Positions 8,207 to 16,704 of a DNA stretch of 64,000 bases are shown here, one piece after another. A model generated the notes under the pieces. The model had not been told where the DNA came from and did no database searches. It was given only the letters and a program-made list of their open reading frames with translations. Within the stretch, counting starts at the first letter, position 1. The number at the start of each line of letters is the position of its first letter. The position numbers and the translations under genes are program-made. Location of the stretch: assembly GCA_963665155.2 (NCBI GenBank), contig CAXXFI010000001.1, forward strand, positions 868,001 through 932,000, given 5' to 3'. The stretch comes from UBA1141 sp963665155 (GTDB lineage: Bacteria > Chloroflexota > Dehalococcoidia > Lucifugimonadales > UBA3495).

Positions 8207-8275
8207 ATATTATCTCGACTCGGGATGCACAAGGCAGGCGGATTGCGAAGGATAGGCTGGTCCTCGGCCGGGCCG

Positions 8276-8575
8276 TCAGCGACGCTTGTTGGAGCGGCGA
8301 ACGCGGAAGTTGGTCGGTCCCTTTTGCTTTCGCGCCCAATTTAGGTATCCGGCCATTTCCGGGTTAGCCCGTATTTGATCTAGGGATTGCAGTTCCTTGG
8401 CCAGAGTCGCTTCGGAAAACAGGGCGTGCAACTGACGATGGCAGGTTGGGCATAACTGAGCCTTGGGGCCGAACTTTCCGCCTTGGGATCGGGGCACCAA
8501 ATGGTGGACGGTGAACTTTTCGGGCTCCCTCATGCATAGCTCGCAAGCTGGCTTTTCTTCCCGGCCGTTCTTCAC
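8276..8575 (-). CDS. HNH endonuclease domain protein
   Basis: A 99-residue HNH protein. The zinc pair CELC (residues 11-14), the HHLVPRSQGG motif and CPTCHRQLHALF with the second CxxC and catalytic His are all visible. The C-terminus is basic. Start appears to be GTG at 8575 without an obvious Shine-Dalgarno. Small HNH proteins of this type are common in bacteria and phages; here it stands between a LON-domain protein and an unknown gene, so there is no restriction or intron context. Confidence 0.82.
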   Translation of the reverse strand: MKNGREEKPACELCMREPEKFTVHHLVPRSQGGKFGPKAQLCPTCHRQLHALFSEATLAKELQSLDQIRANPEMAGYLNWARKQKGPTNFRVRRSNKRR

Positions 8576-8643
8576 GCTAATTTCTTCGTCCTACTGCCAT
8601 TTCGTCACCGGTTGCAGAAAATTTGTATGGTCGAAGCGGCTGG

Positions 8644-9126
8644 TTAGCCTTGGCCTTCAGGGTTTAAGAACCGCCAACCAGGCAGGTCAACTCGCCACTC
8701 CCCATCTTCTAGCAACATAGGCAGGATTAGCCCGTTCATCAACCGGCGGCGAGGAGTCTGCTGAGGTACGTTGGAAGCGCCAAAGGGGAGAAAAGCGAAA
8801 GAGTGGTCATCATCCAAGTAGCTGGTTGGGGAAACGCCTAGGTCGGTCAAATCTTCCAACGGCCAAAGGCGGAGAACGGTGCTCCGGAAGTCCTCCAGCA
8901 ATGAGGCCCGCTGGGGGTGCTCCGTGTCGTATGCCGCCCGGTAAGCCAACTGCATATCGAGGTTGTTCCGGGTAGCCCAGACACCCATGCGCATTCCCTT
9001 GGTTTCTTTGGACAGCAGCGACCAAGCCAAGTCCATGTGGTTGTCGCGAATTGCCTCGGCGAAGGTACCGGCTACCTGGCCGCATTCGTCGGGGTACAAG
9101 CTCCTTTTTTCACCGGGTATTCTCAT
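8644..9126 (-). CDS. Uncharacterised 160-residue protein
   Basis: I do not recognise a family. The protein is soluble and acidic-neutral, with no signal peptide. It has an N-terminal helical part (GTFAEAIRDNHMDLAWSLLS) reminiscent of NTF2-like 'DUF' proteins that measure turnover of a cavity fold, and ends with LEDGEWRVDLPGWRF, which resembles the last strand of such folds. That likeness is weak. ATG at 9126. It may be cotranscribed with the HNH gene 68 bp downstream. Confidence 0.55.
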   Translation of the reverse strand: MRIPGEKRSLYPDECGQVAGTFAEAIRDNHMDLAWSLLSKETKGMRMGVWATRNNLDMQLAYRAAYDTEHPQRASLLEDFRSTVLRLWPLEDLTDLGVSPTSYLDDDHSFAFLPFGASNVPQQTPRRRLMNGLILPMLLEDGEWRVDLPGWRFLNPEGQG

Positions 9127-9295
9127 ATGAAGAAATTATCCAATCATGATTATGCGTGTTGCCAATTCGGAACGTAATATCTGTGCGATCATCATCCTTT
9201 TCAAAACCGATATTCCTCACGAAAGGGCAATTTGCCGGACGCCGGTGAAACGATTTGATTCACCAGTACCCTTTCGCAAAAAGGTGATGCGTCAC

Positions 9296-11074
9296 CTACC
9301 AGCCTATGGCATATCCGTCGCGGCGAGGGTCGGCCGCTCCCGATAGGACACCGGTTTCTGGATCAACCTGGATCATTACCTCGCTTCCCCGGCCTTCCCA
9401 GTCTCCGACTATGTTTAGTATATGGCCCTTGGCTTTCAGCCCTTCAAGTACCTCATCGGGAAAGCGGCCCTCAACATGGAGCAGGTTGTCACAATCATGG
9501 GGAAGGGTGGATTCGGTGGGGCTGTGGGTGTTTCGCCAGCGTGGAGACTCTACAGCCTCGGCGACGGTCATGCCGAAGTCCAGAATGTGAGTTATTACTT
9601 GCAGGTTGGTCTGCACCTGGGTGTCTGCGCCGGGGGTGCCGCAAACAAGCACCAGGCGCCTTGTTGGTTTTACGTCGGAGACCCCGTTCCTTTGCGAACT
9701 TTGAGTTCCATTGGTGCCTCGGGTGTCCCGGTTCAGCGGTGGGTTGTTCTCAAATACCATTACGGGATTCATCGTGTGCCGGACCCTCTTCCCCGGCTCA
9801 AGGGAGTCCACGTGGTCCGGGTCCATGTGCCAGTAGGTCATCCGGTTGTTTAGGAGGATACCGGTATCGCCAGCAATCATGCTGGATCCCCAAGCGCTCT
9901 GAATGCTCTGCAACTGGGAGACGGCGTTGCCCCAACGATCTACCACCACGAAGCAGGTGGTGTCTTCTTCAATTTGGCCGGTACGGGCTGCGGCTGCGCC
10001 GGCTCCCCGTTTTTCGCCGTTCCCGTGAAATGGCCAAGGGTCTCCGGCCTCGACAACCTGAGCGGCTTTTGCCCGGTCGATCCGGCCTGCTCTTTGGCTG
10101 GCGTACTCTTTGGAGATTAAGCCCTGGGTAGGTACGTCAACAAATTCCGGGTCGGCAACGTAGGCTTCCCGATCGATGAAAGCCAGCTTTTTGGCTTCCA
10201 CCATGAGGTGGATACTCTCGGTGGTGTTGCAGCCGAGGGATTCAAGGTCGAACCCTTCCACCATATTCAGTTCTTGCAGGAGTATATGGCCGCTGGAGTT
10301 AGGCCCCGCTTCGTAGACGGTATGACCGTGGTAGGAAATGGCGATGGGCTCTTCCCACCGGGACCGGCAGTCGGCTAGGTCTTTCATGGTTAACAGACCG
10401 CCTTGCTCTTCGCTGAACTTTACGATGGCTTCGGCGATGGCGCCTTCGTAGAACGCTTTCCTGCCGCCATCAACTATGGCTCGGAAACTGTTGGCCAAGT
10501 CTTTCTGGTACAGCATTTCCCCTGGACTTAGAGGTCGGCCGTCGCGGGTGAAAACCGCTCTGGAGGTGGGGAACTGGCAAAGAAGCGGGTCCGAGGCGAT
10601 GGCCTTGGAAAGCACGTGGCTGACGGGAAAGCCGTTCTCCGCTAGATCGATGGCCTGGGCCATAAGCTCATTTAGCGGCAGTGTCCCGTGCTTTTCGAGG
10701 GCGTCTAGCCAGCTATGCACCAGGCCAGGCACCGAGACTGAGAGAATGCCTTTATCGGGAATGCCGTCGGCCCTATAGCGTTCCATTGTGGCGGCGTACG
10801 GCGCTGCGCCGGTGCCGTTGCAAATTTCCAGTAGGTCCGTCTCTTTCTTGTACACCATGATGAAGCCGTCGCCGCCGACGCCGGACATCAGAGGTTCGAC
10901 CACATTCAGAGCCGCTGCCGTGGCAATGGCGGCATCCACTGCGTTGCCGCCTTTTTGAAGAATAGAGATTCCTGCCTGAGAGGCTAAAGGATGGCCCGTT
11001 GAGACCATACCGTTGCGTCCCATGACCACTGGTCGGTGGGCCTCGAACCGGTCACTATGAGGTGACTTGGACAT
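9296..11074 (-). CDS. Gamma-glutamyltransferase family protein (Ntn hydrolase)
   Basis: The protein belongs to the gamma-glutamyltranspeptidase family, which cleaves itself and then transfers or hydrolyses gamma-glutamyl groups. The N-terminal GMVSTGHPLASQAG and GGNAVDAAIATAAALNVVEP are family hallmarks. The autoprocessing nucleophile is the first Thr of DTTCFVVVDRWGNAVS (about residue 372). ILLNNRMTYW and the GG-type segment follow. The usual His after TT (TTHF) is Cys here. No signal peptide is visible, so it may be cytoplasmic. ATG at 11074 is chosen because GGAGG lies 5 nt upstream; the frame also opens with TTG at 11086 inside that site. Confidence 0.88.
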   Translation of the reverse strand: MSKSPHSDRFEAHRPVVMGRNGMVSTGHPLASQAGISILQKGGNAVDAAIATAAALNVVEPLMSGVGGDGFIMVYKKETDLLEICNGTGAAPYAATMERYRADGIPDKGILSVSVPGLVHSWLDALEKHGTLPLNELMAQAIDLAENGFPVSHVLSKAIASDPLLCQFPTSRAVFTRDGRPLSPGEMLYQKDLANSFRAIVDGGRKAFYEGAIAEAIVKFSEEQGGLLTMKDLADCRSRWEEPIAISYHGHTVYEAGPNSSGHILLQELNMVEGFDLESLGCNTTESIHLMVEAKKLAFIDREAYVADPEFVDVPTQGLISKEYASQRAGRIDRAKAAQVVEAGDPWPFHGNGEKRGAGAAAARTGQIEEDTTCFVVVDRWGNAVSQLQSIQSAWGSSMIAGDTGILLNNRMTYWHMDPDHVDSLEPGKRVRHTMNPVMVFENNPPLNRDTRGTNGTQSSQRNGVSDVKPTRRLVLVCGTPGADTQVQTNLQVITHILDFGMTVAEAVESPRWRNTHSPTESTLPHDCDNLLHVEGRFPDEVLEGLKAKGHILNIVGDWEGRGSEVMIQVDPETGVLSGAADPRRDGYAIGW

Positions 11075-11398
11075 GGGTGCCTCCAATTCTCATGTGCTCT
11101 AGAAACGCTTCTCTAGCCGTCGCGGACATAGCTTCAGTGTCTGTTAATTCTGCGACTTGGGGCGTTGACGACCGCGTTGGTTTCGATGCTGATTGCCCGC
11201 TGCCCAGTGTTTCCCGATAAGCGGACCGTCAATATGGCTGTGGCCATGAATATAGGGCAGGGCCATCCGGTAAGCACTAGGATGCTTGATGAGAAAACAT
11301 TATGGTTAAGGGAGTGGAGCCAGTCAAGGTAGTTACGCTGATGCGCCGCCGATGATAGCTAGAAAAGATGGTGGCGCACGCCGGTATCGGGTATTAAA
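11075..11398. other. Intergenic region upstream of the gamma-glutamyltransferase gene
   Basis: About 320 bp without a recognisable gene; it should hold the promoter of the gamma-glutamyltransferase gene. Confidence 0.4.
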
Positions 11399-11432
11399 AA
11401 CGGGGCCTCTCACTTGAGAAGCCCCGTTTGAT
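11399..11432 (-). terminator. Rho-independent terminator after the A-type carrier gene
   Basis: On the minus strand ACGGGGCTTCTC pairs with GAGAGGCCCCGT around AAGT and is followed by TTTTTAA. The A-rich other side could also serve plus-strand transcripts. Confidence 0.85.
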
Positions 11433-11466
11433 TGTCACCATGAATTGTTTTGCAGAGAACTGCCGT

Positions 11467-11841
11467 CTAGTGACTGCCGCAGCCACCGCTGCCGCAACCA
11501 CATCCGCCGCCCCCACTGCCGCAACCGCATCCAGAGCCGCAACCGCCAGCCGTGGCAAACATGGGATTGTTGATCACGAACCCGACTTGGCCGCCGAGGT
11601 TCTCGACGTAATCAATGGTAGCCTCTTCCAAAAACGGAACGCTGTCCGAGTCCATAAGGAATTTGACGCCTTCGACGTCCAGAATCGTGTCGTCCGGCTG
11701 AGTTTCCTTTTCCATGGTCAGCATATATTGAAGCCCACCACTCTCGGCCGGCATTGCGATCACTCGGAGGGAGCCATCCTGCTCGCCTTGTTCGTCCAAA
11801 ACTTCCCTGAGTTTTTCAATCGCCAGTGTTGTAATTTCCAT
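11467..11841 (-). CDS. HesB/IscA/ErpA-like iron-sulfur carrier protein with Cys-Gly tail
   Basis: The protein has the fold signature of A-type Fe-S carriers: ITTLAIEKLREVL, GGLQYMLTME, VEGVKFLMDSDSVPFLEEAT and VGFVINNPMFATAGGCG. The family's first Cys (GGCSGF) is replaced by AESGGLQY, while the C-terminal CGC pair is expanded into a 25-residue tail with seven cysteines in Gly/Ser surroundings, ending in His. Such a tail could bind metal by itself. It is monocistronic with its own terminator. Start ATG 11841 has GAGGAG upstream at a rather long spacing. Whether it carries a cluster without the first Cys is uncertain. Confidence 0.82.
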   Translation of the reverse strand: MEITTLAIEKLREVLDEQGEQDGSLRVIAMPAESGGLQYMLTMEKETQPDDTILDVEGVKFLMDSDSVPFLEEATIDYVENLGGQVGFVINNPMFATAGGCGSGCGCGSGGGGCGCGSGGCGSH

Positions 11842-12212
11842 TACGCGTAAACACGCTCCTCACAAAATAACCTATTGGAGAAAACGTCCACTTGTGGATG
11901 TCAACCCAGGCTATCATAGGCAAAATCAAAGGTCAACTTCATACGAAGCTAAAGTGTACGATTTCTTGGCTTGCCGCCTTCCAAAAGTTTAATAGCAATC
12001 CGTTAATGTCAGAACTGGATTGACAGTCCGCAAATCCCGTCTTTAACCTCGATAATACCAAATGAACAGAAGTTAACCAACACAAGCATCCCATTAGTTG
12101 GTCGTTGGTGATTCGAGGGGTATCCAGAAGGCGGGCTAAAAATAATCAAAGTCGGTTGCCGCAATCGCTCCCGCCGCCGACCAATCAATCAAAAACTTAA
12201 TGCGAACTCGAA
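11842..12212. other. Intergenic region, nothing recognised
   Basis: About 370 bp, A+T-richer than its surroundings, upstream of the carrier gene. No gene or clear promoter was recognised. Confidence 0.4.
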
Positions 12213-12229
12213 GGGACACACCCAAGCTT

Positions 12230-14184
12230 GATTCCCTCGCAAAAAGGCCTGTTTGAGATGAACCCTGGCGTGCGAAGGGGCCTGGAAGGGAGGAGGCCAC
12301 GGGATGCCGGCTGCTGGCCTCACCGCACCATCTGCCGCGCTCAGGACAAGCGTGATCCCGTTGCGGTACCCCTTCCGTGGCTCAGGGCACCCGGTGGAAG
12401 CTGTGGAGCGGCGCCCTCATGCGGCCGTGACCGCAGGTACCGTCCCGACCGCCCGCTGAGCCGTGTTCTCCATCTCCACCAGGCGTGCATGGACCATCCG
12501 CTTGAAGTTGCACGCCAACGCCTTCAGGTAGACGGCAAGCCGCACCCGACGGCCCCCTCGCACCCGCAAGCGCCCAAGCCCGTGGGCGCGCTTCAGCTCG
12601 GAGTTCGTTCCCTCGATCCCGGCCCTTATGGCATACCGCTTGCGCCACTCCTCGGTGGCCTCGGCCCTCCGGCGCCGCTCGATGTTCACCTTCACCAGGT
12701 CCGCCTTGAGGACGTAGGCCCCCGCACGCCGGTCCAGCTTCACTGGGCAACGGGACCGCAAGGGGCGGACCTCTACCCGCTCCGGCGCATCCTCCAACTC
12801 GTGCTCCTCGATGGACGGGTGGCCGGCGGGGCACACCGTGGCCTGCTCCCCTGTGACGTCGATCTGAAAGTCCGCGGCGGTGAGCGGCGGTGGTCCGTCA
12901 CCCTCTCCTTCGTGCGAGTTCCCCGGCGCCGACCCCGCCACCGGGCTCACCAGTTCCGTTCCCCGGCGCGAGGCTTCGAAGGCATTGCGGCCCGACCCAT
13001 ACGCCGTGTCGGCGAAGAGCTCGTCCGGTCGGACCTTCCGCTCCGCGAGCCCGTCAACGACCGGCACGCTCACGTCGGTGTCGCTCCCACTCGAGGGGGT
13101 CACCTCCACGTGGGTGATGAGCTGGGTGGCGTTCTCCTCGTGGCAGGTCTCCGCTACCTGCACCTCGTACCCCTTCCCCTTGTGGCCGCTGTAGGTCACA
13201 TCCGGGTCGTGGGGCGATTGCAGCGAGTCGGCGGACACCTGCTTCGGGTCCTTCAAGGCCACGGGCACCTTGCATTCCCCAGCATCGTCGTCATCGTCCC
13301 TGGGGCGCCCGTCCCGGTGTTTGCCCACATGGCACTGCTCCCGCAGCAGCCGCTCCAGCAGCCGGTACTCCTCCAGCTGGGCAGCAGTCGTGCCATGGAA
13401 CCGGTCCACCAGCCGGTAGAGGTCCCGGGCACAGACCGAAAGGCGTCGCCGACCCTCCCCCGTGCGGGCGTCCTCGTAGTGGGTCGCCTCGTCTTCTTCC
13501 TTCAAATAGCGCCCTAGGAGGCCCTCCGGAACCCCAGGGCGAAGCTCTGGGTGCTCCCAGCGCAAGGCCCGCAGGAACAACCGCATCGTCTCACAGAACA
13601 GGCCCAGCCGGGTGAGTGTGGCGATGTTGCTCATGATGTGGGTGGAGTCCAGCCGTTGCTTTCCGGTGCGTATGCCCAGCGCCTGGATGATCCGGTCCGT
13701 GGTCTCCTGGAAAGCCAGCCGGCCACCGTCGTGCTGCATCAGGCGAACTCGGAAGTTGTGGAGGGTCTTCTGGGGCAGGTGGGTCTCCTCGATGTCCAGC
13801 CGCAGGGCGTGGTGCCAGAGCAGGTTGAACTCTAGTTGTTCCAGAGCTTCATCGTCGGTGAGGTTGAACATCTCTTTGAGGAGGTGGACCCCGAGGACGG
13901 TCTGCACCGCCCGGTTGGGACGGCCGTTGTCCACGCAGTACATGGGAGCAAAGCGCTCCTCGTCAATCAGGGGGAGCGCCTCGTTTCGGAAAACCTCGGC
14001 CCAACTTCTCTCCAGACGCTTAGCCTTCTTCGGCGTCACCAGGAACTGGGACTGCCAGAGGCTCTCTTGCGGGTCTCGTATTCGGAACATCCTCCCCTCC
14101 CTCGGCCAGGCGCTGCCCCAACGCCCTTTCCCCACATTATCCTCCCATTGCCCCCGGAGGACGAGGGGTTTTTACGAGGGAATC
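12230..14184 (-). mobile_element. IS1182-like insertion sequence, copy 1
   Basis: Ends are the inverted repeats GATTCCCTCG(C/T)AAAAA. The element is flanked by a 6-bp direct repeat AAGCTT (12224-12229 and 14185-14190). It is nearly identical to copy 2 at 22985-24965. It differs by a 27-bp deletion near 12765 and by one extra base near 12829. It has landed in the centre of a palindrome: GGGACACACC on the left and GGTGTGTCCC followed by TTTTT on the right, which together would form a terminator-like hairpin if the IS were removed. Confidence 0.88.
12417..14090 (-). CDS. IS1182-family transposase (copy 1, internal 9-residue deletion)
   Basis: A 557-residue DDE transposase. The N-terminal DUF772-type region (FAPMYCVDNGRPNRAVQTVL, DEALEQLEFNLLWHHAL) is followed by the catalytic aspartate in GKQRLDSTHIMSN, the long linker, and FADTAYGSGRNAFEA with the second aspartate. 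In place of the full zinc-like motif of copy 2 (TTCEPCPLRSRC), this copy reads VEVRPLRSRC: nine residues including two Cys have been lost in frame. It may therefore be inactive. ATG at 14090 has GGAGGGGAGG directly upstream; the frame extends to 14135 without a better start. Confidence 0.85.
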   Translation of the reverse strand: MFRIRDPQESLWQSQFLVTPKKAKRLERSWAEVFRNEALPLIDEERFAPMYCVDNGRPNRAVQTVLGVHLLKEMFNLTDDEALEQLEFNLLWHHALRLDIEETHLPQKTLHNFRVRLMQHDGGRLAFQETTDRIIQALGIRTGKQRLDSTHIMSNIATLTRLGLFCETMRLFLRALRWEHPELRPGVPEGLLGRYLKEEDEATHYEDARTGEGRRRLSVCARDLYRLVDRFHGTTAAQLEEYRLLERLLREQCHVGKHRDGRPRDDDDDAGECKVPVALKDPKQVSADSLQSPHDPDVTYSGHKGKGYEVQVAETCHEENATQLITHVEVTPSSGSDTDVSVPVVDGLAERKVRPDELFADTAYGSGRNAFEASRRGTELVSPVAGSAPGNSHEGEGDGPPPLTAADFQIDVTGEQATVCPAGHPSIEEHELEDAPERVEVRPLRSRCPVKLDRRAGAYVLKADLVKVNIERRRRAEATEEWRKRYAIRAGIEGTNSELKRAHGLGRLRVRGGRRVRLAVYLKALACNFKRMVHARLVEMENTAQRAVGTVPAVTAA

Positions 14185-14200
14185 AAGCTTGGTGTGTCCC

Positions 14201-14297
14201 TTTTTGTCGCTATTTGCTGACAGTTTCCGCGGGAACGCGGCCCAAGGCTATTCCCTAAAAGCTAGGCCCTAAAGCTAGGCTCACAGGAGGTGAGACG
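14201..14297. other. Spacer with a short repeated motif
   Basis: The motif AAAGCTAGGC occurs twice (about 14257-14280), just before the phage protease Shine-Dalgarno AGGAGGTGA at 14286. No gene was recognised. Confidence 0.35.
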
Positions 14298-15151
14298 TTG
14301 GAACAGGTAACCACCGACCCCTTGATTGGCATCGGGAACGGCTGTTAGAAGCCTTGGAGGCCTATCGCAGAGGCGTGGGAGAAGCGCCGCTGCTGCGCAA
14401 ATGGACCGAGACCGGGAACCGATCAGCCACCCGTAGCCCGGTTTCGCCAAGCTCAGCCTCCAAAGCCAGCCAAGCAAGTGCGATGTCCTTTGTGCTCTCC
14501 ACCGACGAGGTGGACAGGCATGGCGACGTTATCTCCTCAGGAGGTTGGAGCCTGGAGTCCTATCGCCAGAACCCGGTGTTTCTTTGGGCCCACGACTATG
14601 CGCGACCGGTAATTGGCCGGGCCGTAGAGACCTGGCTGGAAGCCCACCAGCTGTTAGCCCAGGTTGAGTTCGCCCCCACTGCCTTTGCTCAGGAAGTAGC
14701 CGGATTGTACCTGGCCGGGTATCAGCGGGGCGTCTCGGTCGGATTCAAGCCACTCCGTTTCGAGGAGAGAAGGGACGAAAAGACCGGGGCTGTGTTGGGA
14801 ATTCGCTTTCTGGACCAAGAGCTTTTGGAGGTGAGCGCCGTGCCGGTCCCAGCCAACCGCAGCGCTCTGAGGCGTGCTCTGGATCAGGCGCCTTTGGCGG
14901 CTGAGTACCTGCGCCAATGCGCGAATGGGGGCACACCATCAGCAAAGAAAAGTGGGCTAAGGACGCCGGAGTCGGCCCTTGAAGCGATGTGTGGAGCAAT
15001 TTCGGCCCGCATTGACGACCTGGCAAAACTGACGGAAGAGTTGGCCAACGACGCTGCGGAAGTGGAAAAGGCTTTCTACGGCGCCGGAGGTCCCGGCAGG
15101 GAAAACGGCATACCGGAAATTTTGGCGGCCTTGAGGGAGGCTCATCACTAG
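14298..15151 (+). pseudogene. HK97-type prohead protease, truncated by an IS and frameshifted near its start
   Basis: The domain runs from FVLSTDEVDRHGDVISSGGW to about LDQELLEVSAVPVPANRSAL. The catalytic His is in FLWAHDYARPVIG and the nucleophile Ser in GYQRGVSVGFKPL, the S-x-G-F signature of HK97 prohead proteases. The best start is TTG 14298 after AGGAGGTGA. Its frame (LEQVTTDPL) joins the main frame (LDWHRERLLEALEAYRRG) only if one C is restored to the CCCC run near 14320. The stop codon TAG (15149-15151) is supplied by the end of the IS701-like element, so the natural C-terminus is lost. It is a phage head-maturation gene, here without portal, terminase or capsid beside it. Confidence 0.8.
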
Positions 15152-16704
15152 TATTACAACGTCAGTTAGTTTGATAGGATGACTGTGTAGCTGGAGAGGG
15201 AATAGGCGGGTGAGGTGGGGATGTGGATGCGGCAGCTTTCGAGCAGGTGTACGGGTCATTTCGGGATTTTCACGCTTACTTCGCGCCGCTGTTTGGCCGC
15301 CGGGAGACGCGGGAGCACAGCGGTCATTATCTCCAGGCCCTGCTGGTACAGTCTGGGGAGCGGCGCAACGCTGAGAACCTGTCGGAGACGGTTCCGGGGT
15401 CAGCCCGAGGGATGCAGCGGTTTCTCACCGATTCTCCCTGGGACGATGAGGTGATTATAGGACGGCTGCAGGAGTACCTGGGAACCCGGCTGGAGCATCC
15501 GGAAGGGGTGTGGGTGCTGGACGGCAGCGACTTTCCCAAGCAGGGGAGGAAGTCGGTGGGAGTGGCCCGGCAGTACTGCGGGAGGCTGGGGAAGGTGGCC
15601 AACTGCCAGGCGGGGATGTTCCGAGGGATGCAGCGGGAGGAAGTCGGTGGGAGTGGCCCGGCAGTACTGCGGGAGGCTGGGGAAGGTGGCCAACTGCCAG
15701 GCGGGGATGTTCCTGGCCTATGTCAGCCCGTTGGGACGGGCATTGGTGGACAAGGGGCTGTATCTGCCCGAGAGTTGGACCTCGGACAAAGACCGGTGTG
15801 AGGCGGCGGGTGTGCCGGAGGATAGGCAGGGCTACCGGTCCAAGACGGAGTTGGCCTTGGAGATGGTGGGGCGGGCACAGGAGCGGGGCCACCTGAAGGC
15901 TGGATGGGTCGCGGCGGACGACGCCTTCGGGATGTCGCCGTCCTTCCGGGAGGGCCTGGCGGCCTTGGGGATGTGGTACGTGCTGGACGTTCCGTCCGGC
16001 TTTACGGTGTGGCCGCCGGAGCCTGCCTGGACCAGTGCGGAGTATCAGGGATTCGGGCGTCCCCGCAAACCCAGGCTGCGAGACGGTCAGCGCCGGACCA
16101 TGGAGCAGCGCAGCGACGAGTTGCCGGAGGAGGCCTGGCGTGAGATTACGGTGGCCGAGGGAAGCCAGGGGCCACGCAGCTACCTTTTCAGCGCCCAGAG
16201 GGTGCGACCGACCAGCAGGCGCAAGCCCGGCGAAATCCACTGGGCCGTCTACCGCCGGAACCGGGACGGCAGCGAACCCCGCTACTACCTGTCCAATGCT
16301 CCGGAGGATACCCCGTTGGAGACCCTGGCATACGTGGGAGGCTCCCGTTGGCGTATAGAAACGGAGTTTGAGACGGAGAAAAGCGACGTAGGCCTGGACG
16401 AGTACGAGACCCGCACCTGGGCTGGCTGGCATCACCACGTGGCCCTGTGCCTGCTGGGCGGAGCTTTTCTGCTGAGCCTGCAACAGGCTTGGGGGGAAAA
16501 AGATGCCCCGGATCACGAGGCCGCAGGTCTACCGGGTGGTGCGGGAAATGCTGCCCCGGGAACGGTTCGGGCCAACCGAGTTGCTGCGGTGGCTTGAGGA
16601 TACGCAGGACAGTAACGAACGGGCCAAACGCTCCCATGCCAAGCGCCGCGCCGCCATGCGGGCATCACCCCACATCCCTCCCTGAACTGACGTTGTAATA
16701 CTAG
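15148..16704 (+). mobile_element. IS701-like insertion sequence
   Basis: The terminal inverted repeats are TATTACAACGTCAGTT on the left and AACTGACGTTGTAATA on the right, with CTAG on both outer sides as the 4-bp target duplication. CTAG fits the YTAR target preference described for IS701 elements. The element is about 1.55 kb. It truncates the prohead protease, and its right end abuts the next IS. Confidence 0.88.
15223..16597 (+). pseudogene. IS701-family transposase disrupted by an internal duplication
   Basis: The N-terminal part (FEQVYGSFRDFHAYFAPLFG to LDGSDFPKQGRKSVGVARQY) and the C-terminal part (FLAYVSPLGRALVDKGLYLP to GGAFLLSLQQAWGEK) lie in different frames. The cause is a 91-bp insertion: 15544-15622 is repeated at 15635-15713, and the join carries CCGAGGGATGCAGCGG, a copy of 15405-15420. 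The DDE_5-type core with DGSDFPK, GWVAADDAFG and a late Glu would be intact if one repeat were removed. GTG 15223 after GAGGTGGGG is the likely start. Confidence 0.85.

Noticed and set aside
12228..14220. Long plus-strand open frames across the IS (for example 12228-13517) and the same over copy 2
   Set aside because: They are antisense shadows of the transposase in GC-rich DNA, with low-complexity Arg/Pro/Leu composition and no domain.
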